Assembly (NCBI GenBank): GCA_032622095.1 | Contig: CP136067.1 | Location: 74,740,705-74,804,704 of the forward strand | Direction: 5' to 3' | Length of the DNA: 64,000 nt | DNA from: Siphonodentalium dalli | Taxonomy: Eukaryota > Mollusca > Scaphopoda > Gadilida > Siphonodentaliidae | Shown: positions 28,601 to 37,600 of the stretch, in pieces | Layout: each line of letters starts with the position of its first letter | Position numbering within the stretch: the stretch's first letter is position 1 | Program-made: the position numbers and the translations under genes | Notes under the pieces: model-generated | What the model saw: the letters and a program-made list of their open reading frames with translations, nothing else | Databases searched by the model: none | Told to the model about the DNA's origin: nothing

Positions 28601-31600
28601 CAATGAAGTGCTAAGTATGTGCTAGATTTCCTGGTGTGTTGTTGTGATGGAAAGTTGTTCATGTAAATAGATGATATCCTGCAGAGAGATGCTTTTGAAA
28701 TCATAATTCATTTCTCCTCCATGACCCAATTTATGTGCGCAACAAAGCCAAATAGGAATATGTAAACACATATACAAAATTAGATATAACTGGATGCATA
28801 AAATCTAAAATATCCATTAAGAAATTAAGAAGACTTTTGACGAAACAATTAAATTATAAAAGTTTTTATTTTTCAGTTGGTTATTTAGAAATATAAATTT
28901 TTGTATTATTTCTAAGCATGTTAACTACCTGTTTGTAAAAAGACTGGTGCCCATTTATTGTAATATTATGATGTTCATTGATCCAAAAGGGTTAGAGTGA
29001 AAGACAAAGATTGGGATGCAATTTTAGCTACATGTTTAGAAAAACATAAATATTTACAGGAATAGATGTAGTAGTAACAAATACAAACTAGCGAGTGACA
29101 ATTTTTTGAGGCACAATAACCGCATATACATGTAAGCAAAAAGGCAAAGACATTAATCCTGTGTTTATTTTTTTTAAAAAGAAAAAAAAGAAGAGAGGTA
29201 GGGTTTTCAAAATCAGCGAATGGCTTCACCTGTCAATTTATTGGAAAGATAGTTTCACTCATACCTGCCAACAAAAATATAGTCCCACCCCCCCCCCCCC
29301 CTCCCCCCTGCTTCTTGCTCGAGGAATTATCTATTATATGTTTTGGAACTTCTGTCTGTCTGTGTGTTATAGACTGGAAAACTGCTTGACCGATCCGACT
29401 CAAATTTGGTGCTGCCAAAATTGCTGTACTTCATAATTTTGTTTTAATTTTGTCTAAGTACCATGCATTATGGCATAGTGATCTATGTCGGTGAAAGATC
29501 TAGCTACAATACATTCACACACCTGGTTATGACTATAAGATAAGATAAGATTTATTAAAACAAACCTTAAAACAATGGTGTCTGTCGTAACATAATATAT
29601 ATACAATATACATCTGAGAAAGAAATCATATATTTGGTGACTATAAATTTACTATAATAGGTGAAACATCTGTGGAGGACCCTGTCAGTCTAGAGAACAT
29701 GAAATAAATTCACATATCAATTTTGTTTCGCGTGCTGTGGCTGGGCTAAGAAGACCTTGAAAATTATTGAAAGATTCTTTTGATCCTTGTTGTAAAGTTT
29801 TTGGTTCAACTTGTTGATTGAGTTTTACAAATAAATTATTTCTTTGGTTAATATTCTTCATACAGAAAAGGAAAAAATGTTTTTCATCTTCTAATTGAAG
29901 ACATAGAGAGCAAGTTCTTTGAGATAATGTTGGTTTTGGGCGTTTCCGTCTTTCCTTTTCTATGGATAAATTATGAGCACTGATCCTCATTGCACTCAGG
30001 TGCCTGGTGAGAGATTTAGGTATCCCTAATGTTAGATAAGTTTGAGTTTTGAACTCCTTATAGATTTTTCCAAACAAATAAAGTTTGTTATCCATTGTAA
30101 CATCTTGTGAATAGGTCTGAAGTTTTTTATCTACATCCGCCTTGTAAGAATATAATATAGGGTCCTCCAAGTTGTCTGCATTCAATGTTTCTAAATTTAT
30201 GTTGAATCTTGTCAAAGAAGAATTTACAATAGAATACCAGCCTACCAGGATGGACTGCCTTTATGGAAGAGTTCCTTGTCTAGATCAAATATTTCTTTTA
30301 AAAAGCGATCGTTTGGCAAGGTGGTAAGTCTAAGCAATTATTTTATAGCCAGTTTAGTAATAGAATTTGCCATTGGCTCTCTTCCAAGTTCGCATCTACT
30401 GCCCAAATTCGAGGATTTTCAATGAACCCAGATTTCAGATCCATATAACAGTATTGGTTTAATTAGGGTATCAAATAATTTCATATCTGTTTCCCTACTA
30501 GAGAAATAAAAGTCAAGAATATTTTATTTAAGTGAAAATTGTGCTTTTGAAGCTTGTTTTGCCATGTATTGGGCAGTGTGTTTTAAGTTTCCATTACAAA
30601 ATAAAGGCAATCCTAGATATTTATAACCGTCAACAATTTCCACTTCATGATCCCAGATGCTAAACAACATCTTGGATTTGTCCCTCCTTGTTTTACTAAA
30701 AACTAAAGCTTTGGTTTTACCCATGTTCACCTTCAGTTTCCATTTATTACAGTAAGTCGACAGTGCATCCAAACAAGACTGTAACCCAGATTCACTCTCA
30801 GAAAATAGAAACAAATCATCAGCATACATTAGAAGATTAGTTTGTGTTGATTTGAGAGTGATCGGATGTGTTATCAAAAAATTTAATATTTCGGTTATAT
30901 CATTTGTGTATATGTTAAATAACCTGACAAATTCCTTTCCATGAAATTTTTGGGTTTGTAACCAGATTTCCTTTTTATACAACAAATTTTGGTTGTAAGT
31001 ACATACTCTTGATGAGTTTATAAAATTTCCACCAACTCCATGTTTGAGAAATTTTTCAAGCATTCCCAGTCGCCAGACTGAATCGAATGCTTTTGAGAAG
31101 TCAACAAAGCAGGAATAAACAGGTTTTTTATCGTGATTTATGTATTTGTTGATAATTGTTTTCATTGTAAACAAGTGATCTGAAGTTCTGTAGTCGGGAC
31201 GAAATCCTGCCTGTAACTTATTCTATAATTTGTTATTTTCTAAAAAATTGTGCAGTCTTTTCTGTAGCAAGAAGGTGAATAATTTTCCAAGACTACTTGT
31301 AATATTAATACAACAATAGTTATTGCATTCATTTATGTCACCACTTTTGTGGATTAATGATATTGATGGCAAGTTCCATGCCTCTGGAATATAGCATTCA
31401 GTTAGTATTCTATTGAACAATCTGAAAAGTGAAGATAATAGGATGTCACTATTCTGAAAAGTGAAGATAATAGGATGTCACTGCCACACTTTAAGAACTC
31501 ATTAAGTATGTTATCAATACCTGACTCTTTTATTTATTTCAAGTTATAAATTCCCTGTTTAAGGCCAAAAAAAAGTGTTTTGATTCTCGGGCAATTTTTT

Positions 31601-34600
31601 TTGAGAATCGATGAGGGAGCGAGGGTTTTATTTTTATTTTTTATTTTTGTTATGGGGACAATGCCCATAGTTAGCATGGGTTATTATCAGGCTTGTCAAA
31701 GTACCGCCGGTACCAAGGTAGTCGGTACCGGTACCGTTACTGCGTTGGAACCGCGGTACCGGTACCGGTACTGGTGTTGTATTGTTTATTCCACTACATA
31801 TCACACATTTAAAAGAGTATATTCTAATTTGGTAATTACTGGTAATGTATGGCACTTTGTGCCAGTTGTTGGTGAGTGTTGTGGATGACATATACAACCA
31901 TGTCATACTATCATAATGCACGTATGCCACAGCAGCCACACATAAATAGATAGAACCGCATGAGTGTCTGGATTTTGACGAAATTATCGCACAAGATTTG
32001 TTGGCGGAGCGATACATCGAGTGCGGGACGCAGTTCCGCACGAGAGGTGTCGCGTTTCGCCAACAAATCGAGTGCGATAATTCGTCAAAATCTAGACACT
32101 CATGTGGTTCTATTTTTATTACATATCTGCGTAGTACAGTAAGTTGACTCACAATCGTACATCTCCGGTACAGAAAATGTGAATTTAATTGAGTTTTAAC
32201 GGCATTTTAGGGTTAACGCAGCATTCAGACAGGGAGCCCGTCTATCTGCGAGTGAACTTGACCCATCTTGACCCGCTCAAATGTGTTAATTGGGTTTTCC
32301 CAGATTTTCCAAAAATATAACTCAATCAGCGCGCTGCAATTTCGGCAAGTGGGTTGTCGACCTTGCGTTGAAAAGTTGAAAAATAGTAACGGCGAGAGCC
32401 AGTCTAACAACATTGAATGAAATAGTTCCGTCGACAGATTGCACTAGTGCGATTCTGAGAATTATCACACGCCTGGAACGACGTGCGATCATGCGACTTA
32501 CGTTGATAGATATGTAATAAATGTGTGACATACATGCATTAGTTTTGTCTGAAATAGTTGGATTTATCACCCACAACAATCACCTAAAATGTGCCATAAT
32601 TTAGGCAGCCTGATAGGTGTTAGAACTTTTATGTTTAGGGCTTCAGGCGCTCAAATACATACATCGGAAAGATGGGTATATATCTATGGTGAATGACAAT
32701 TTAAACTGAAATAAATTTTATGTATATGCAAGGCTGCAATCCTCTTATGTAAGTTATAATGTAACACACATTGAGTCAATGACACATATATACATTGTTG
32801 AATACAATGATAACAGCTTGAACACACTCGTTGCCTGAACTAAATGCGCCGATTTTGCGTGTGGTATGATACCATAATGCAAGCGGCAGTTGCGGCACAC
32901 TTAAAAGAGCAAAGTTCCTTCAATTTTAATCGATCTATAATCTATTTACTGTTTTTGGCGAGTACCGAGAACCGTCGGTACTGAGTATCAGAACCGGTAC
33001 CGTTGAAACGGCCAAGTACTGGTACCGGTTGACAAGCCTGGTTATTATACCTTCCCAGGTTAAGAAAATCTAAGGAGAACATTGTTTTGATATAAACTAA
33101 TGTATTCCACTATAAAGAATGACCAATTATCACATTATACTACCCTTACATCAAATCTGAAATAAAGAATGACATAAATATATGACATTGTACTATCCGT
33201 ACATCATGTAGGGATTTACCAGAATGATATATATATACTAGTACAATGAATATTTCAATTTACTGAACCATTGTTGATATATTTGATATATGTATGTACC
33301 TTTTTATAGTATATATCTATTTATATCAGACCTGTTTACTTTCATAATTGGAAATAGGGAGATTTAGTGAAAAATAGGGAGATTTTGTTCAATGTCAGTA
33401 ACATGGAAAACACTTCATATTTTTTAAATGCAACAAACAGTCTATGACATTTACATAGACTGTTTGTTGCATTTGGTTTACATCTGCCACACCTCAGTTA
33501 CCTGTTTCTTGATTTTCTGCATTCAAAGGCACACCCTTTCGGTAGTATTCACAGTTTAGTACATCTATGCACAACTAACGGCCTTGACACCGACTACCGA
33601 GTGTGTCTAATTTCTAAAATCATTGAATCATTGGGAATAAAATTACGATTTTTCGGTTATGGATCACGCTTTATTTCCAACAAGCCAAAATACAACGATT
33701 AAAAATATATTTGCACACTATAAAATGGTGCTCTCGGATAATTTTGTAGCCAAATATATTCAGTAACATCGGTGAATTTAAAGAGAATACGCATGGACAT
33801 AACTGTTTGAGGTCCATTCGATTCGCGTTCTGTTACTGCGTATATATAAAACACGGAATACCACAAAGACGGAAACGGAACTAAAACAAACAAAAAGTTT
33901 AAATCGGGATTATAAATTTTATAACTATCTATATACTTTAATATTTATCCATTTATAGTTACTATACATGCTAGCCATAAAAACTATTATACTAAACGAG
34001 CATACACATTGCCAATACGTACCATATTTCTTTCCGGTTTGCGTTCCCGAAATTTGAAATCTCATAATTGTTTACCTCGCGGAAACGCATTTGACTTAAT
34101 AAACATGGGGTTTGGGCAGCTTGTGGTGACAATCAATATACCTGGTAGTTATCATTGCCAAGTGTCTGTTTTTGAATACCAACACATACACCATTGTATG
34201 TCTATCATATTCGATGTTTGAAACATAACTAATTTCTCTTTTCTAGTTTCCTATTTTCGTGTTGTCATTTGAAAATCGTAATAAAATTATTCAATGCGGG
34301 CCTTTTTTCCAGACACGGCTATGCGCGAGAATCAAAACACTTTTTTTTTGGCCTAACCTCCTTACATTTAAAAGGGAAATCTAGCGGGCTTTTGTTTTGT
34401 TGTTGTAATTCTACGGATTGCAATCTATTAGGGTCATCACTGTCATCATCATGTTTTGAATAGAGCTGTGACATTTTTGAGTCCCAATCTGATAATTTAA
34501 TAGGGTTCTCTTGTTTTTGTTCCTGTTTTAAACTTAAAAAAATTTTCCAAAATGTTTTGCCGTTCTTCCCTATGTTATTATCAAGCTCTTCTACCAGGGA

Positions 34601-37600
34601 TCGGGAGTAATTGAATTTTGATTGTTATGTTTTAAATGTCAATTAAAGTATCCCAAATCTGAATCTGAGGTAGTCCCCCACCCCGCATCATAACAACTGA
34701 TACACAGCCGCAAGCGTCAAAAATAAACATCCAAAACTTTATGTAATTCATTCAACATATCCAATAGTTAACATACCTTGTTGGAATCGAGATCAATAAG
34801 CCAGATATCTTCCGGGATCACGAACCCCTTCTTATACAGGAAAAAGCTGGCTGGTACACCAATTATGTATGGCGTAGGTGCCATTAACAACTAAAAGTAA
34901 TAGATTCAGCAATAAGTTATCACATAACTTGCATATGAACAATTTCTTTTTAGTGACAAGATATATCAACAGTAATTGATTATGGTAGTGCCAAGTTCTC
35001 ATGCCACACCCATACCATAACTGGTATGTTTAATTAATGTTGTGATGGCAAATGATAATATGAGAGTGACTGGGCACAAGAGGATGGAAGATGAAGCAAA
35101 AACTAAAAGTGAGGGTTGAACTCTCCCCCAACCACAAAGAAATAAATTTGCCAATATAAATTATGTTCTGTTTTGAAAATCCCATATATTAGATGTGATT
35201 GATTGTGAAAAAAGCGTTTAAAAGTTTAACAAGAGCATCGCTGGGGTGTTGCTAAATATGCCTATTTCTTTACATGTAAAATTTTTATTAATTCAGGTGA
35301 ATTCTAAGTTGAACTCATTTTTGAAATTTCAGAAAAACATCGGTGGCTCCTATCAAGATGTCACCCCAAAGATACATATGAAGTTTGGTGATGATCGGAT
35401 GTTGGATGTGGCCTGTAGGGTGTGCCAAAAGAAACTTTTGATGGACAGACACACGGATGCACAGACAGACGATGAACGCCAACATATGGCAATAGCTCAA
35501 ACTTGACTGTGTCAAATTGAGCTAAAAAAAATTCTTTCGTTATATCAAATATATAACATTTATTTATATGTTTACCTGCTCAGCATAGGACATGCACGTA
35601 GGCAGCATAGGTATCACAGGAAACATGTACTCTAATGGGTACATCATGGAAACAAATGCCATAACACTCATCGAGAGAGCATTATAATCCCTGGACTGGA
35701 ACACCAGCTGAAGAAAACACAATTATTTGCATTAGGAATACATTCATTAGAGTGTAACTTCTGTATTAAATGTAAACATCCAAACAAATAGAAGTAATAA
35801 GTTTATCCATAATATAGTAGCAATCACGTAAAATTGCACCTGTAAATCACTGGAAGAAAATCTGGTACTACATAATGTTTATGATTTAAATGAAAGAAAA
35901 TGATGTGTGAGAAGTTAAAGGGGGACTGTACCCTAAATCTGGCCATTTATGGAACCATCTCCTTTTATACTCAACTATATACAACAAATGAATGAATTTG
36001 AGCCATGGATGAGTGCAGAATACACTCATCTGCTCTATGAACGATGCATACAACATTTGGGATCAATGGGTAAGGATGAGAAGATTTTGTGTGGTGATGG
36101 CAATGTTATAATGGCAATAATTTTTTTAAAACAAGTTTTTTGGTTAAATTTTAAAAGAAAAATAATATACATTTATTTAAATTAAATTGAGCAAAGTGTT
36201 CAACTTAAATAAAAAAATAAAAAAATTTGTGTTGGACCTATTTGACCCGGTGATCCCACTTGAACAAATCTGAATCCCAGTCACCCAAGGAACCTCCATA
36301 AAAAATATAAGCTAAATAGGCCAGATGGTTCTTGAGAAGATGTAGTTTTAATGAAAGTGTCAATGACACTGTAGCTCAACTTTGAAAGGGAATAATTTCA
36401 TGCGTTACAGTCAATGGAGCGATTAGGATGTGGAAAATTTAAATGTCTAAGTAATACTAGATTATCAATATGAAGATATATATATAGAATAAAATCCAAC
36501 TGACGGCCATGTCTTTCAACCAATTCAGGGGAAAAATAGATTGTTTGGTGACGATCAGGTGATGAATGTGGACTGTAGGGTGTGCCGAAGTACGGAAATT
36601 ATTGACAGATGCATGGACAAACAGATGGATGACTGACACAAACCCAAGGCAATACCTCAAACTTAAAGTTGAGATAAAAATAAGAAATTTAGAAATATAA
36701 ATGTAGAATATCACAAGGGTCGCTAAATAGATTGATGCCCACATACACACAAAACTAAATTATGTATTCAGCTACACTATGCGATTGTCCTGTTTATCCA
36801 CCAAACAATTTTGAACTGCTTTTATTGCTTTTTCATCCAAAAAATCATTGTAAAATTCACAAGCACCATACAGAGAAGTGGTGACCTAGTTAGCAGCTTA
36901 TTCTGTATAGAAGAGAGAATTAATTATTCATATGACCGCATCGCGAAGTAGTAGTTTGACAAACTCTAAATTGTGCCAGATAATTCCTGAACATGTTGCA
37001 ATTTCTAATAAATTTTCACGAAAAACTCTTAATTTAAAACTGAAGTGGATAAGTTTGGTGTTTGGTTGGTAGCACTCAAAACTGAACTTTATAACTGAGA
37101 TCAGTATATATGATCATGATGATGCAGAGCAGATGCACCCGTTCACCTATAGGGGCAAATCATAATAAAATACAACAATGTTCAGTTTTGGGATTCTGAA
37201 GATGTTTAAAGCTACAGAAGACCTTCGCGATGTGTACAGCTGATAAATCTTAACAAGTTTGTTGAACCATTAAACCAAGAATCACATTGAAAAATATGTT
37301 TTTATTTTCATTATCAATAATCTTCCAGTGATGAGATTCTGAATGTTGAAACGACTGCTGGTAAATACAAACTGTAAAACTAAGGCAATTAAATGTTTTC
37401 AGCAATGAACAATAAATCTAAAATACAGATATAAAAACTGATCACGATTAGTTTCAGTGTTCTGCATATTTCCTCATTAAATTATTTGCAACAGCAATGG
37501 TGGCACTCAAGTTGACTTATATTATTTTCTTGGTATTAAAAAAAAACTTACTACTCTTCTGTTAATCATCATTATGAGTAAAATTTAGACATCTCGAGTT

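Larger units (their letters stand above)
31563..34353. mobile_element. PIF/Harbinger MITE carrying a nested hAT
   Basis: The ends GGCCAAAAAAAAGTGTTTTG and CAAAACACTTTTTTTTTGGCC, with inner GATTCTCG/CGAGAATC, are flanked by TAA (31560-31562, 34354-34356). Without the insertion at 31688-33040 it is about 1.43 kb and collinear with the MITE at 21376-22263, with some extra interior including the perfect hairpin at 33426-33475 (GCAACAAACAGTCTATG stem). It splits the LINE frame; joining the flanks at TAA restores a continuous LINE. Confidence 0.88.
29535..34600 (-). mobile_element. LINE (Jockey/I/CR1 group), degraded, split by a nested Harbinger element
   Basis: Minus-strand non-LTR retrotransposon. 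From 5': 34600-34357 ([19 protein letters not shown]), then after the 31563-34353 insertion 31530-31223 ([18 protein letters not shown]), RT at 31174-30524 ([34 protein letters not shown]) and the C-terminal region 30215-29685 with a Cys-rich [17 protein letters not shown]. The 3' end carries AATAAATCTTATCTTATCTTA, short tandem units as in I/Nimb-type tails. It is 5' truncated, with stops and frameshifts, hence inactive. A 32-bp tandem duplication (31421-31483) lies inside. Confidence 0.88.

Noticed and set aside
31634-32152. 172-codon minus-strand open frame
   Set aside because: It lies across the hAT end and its foldback; the content is palindromic DNA, not a protein.
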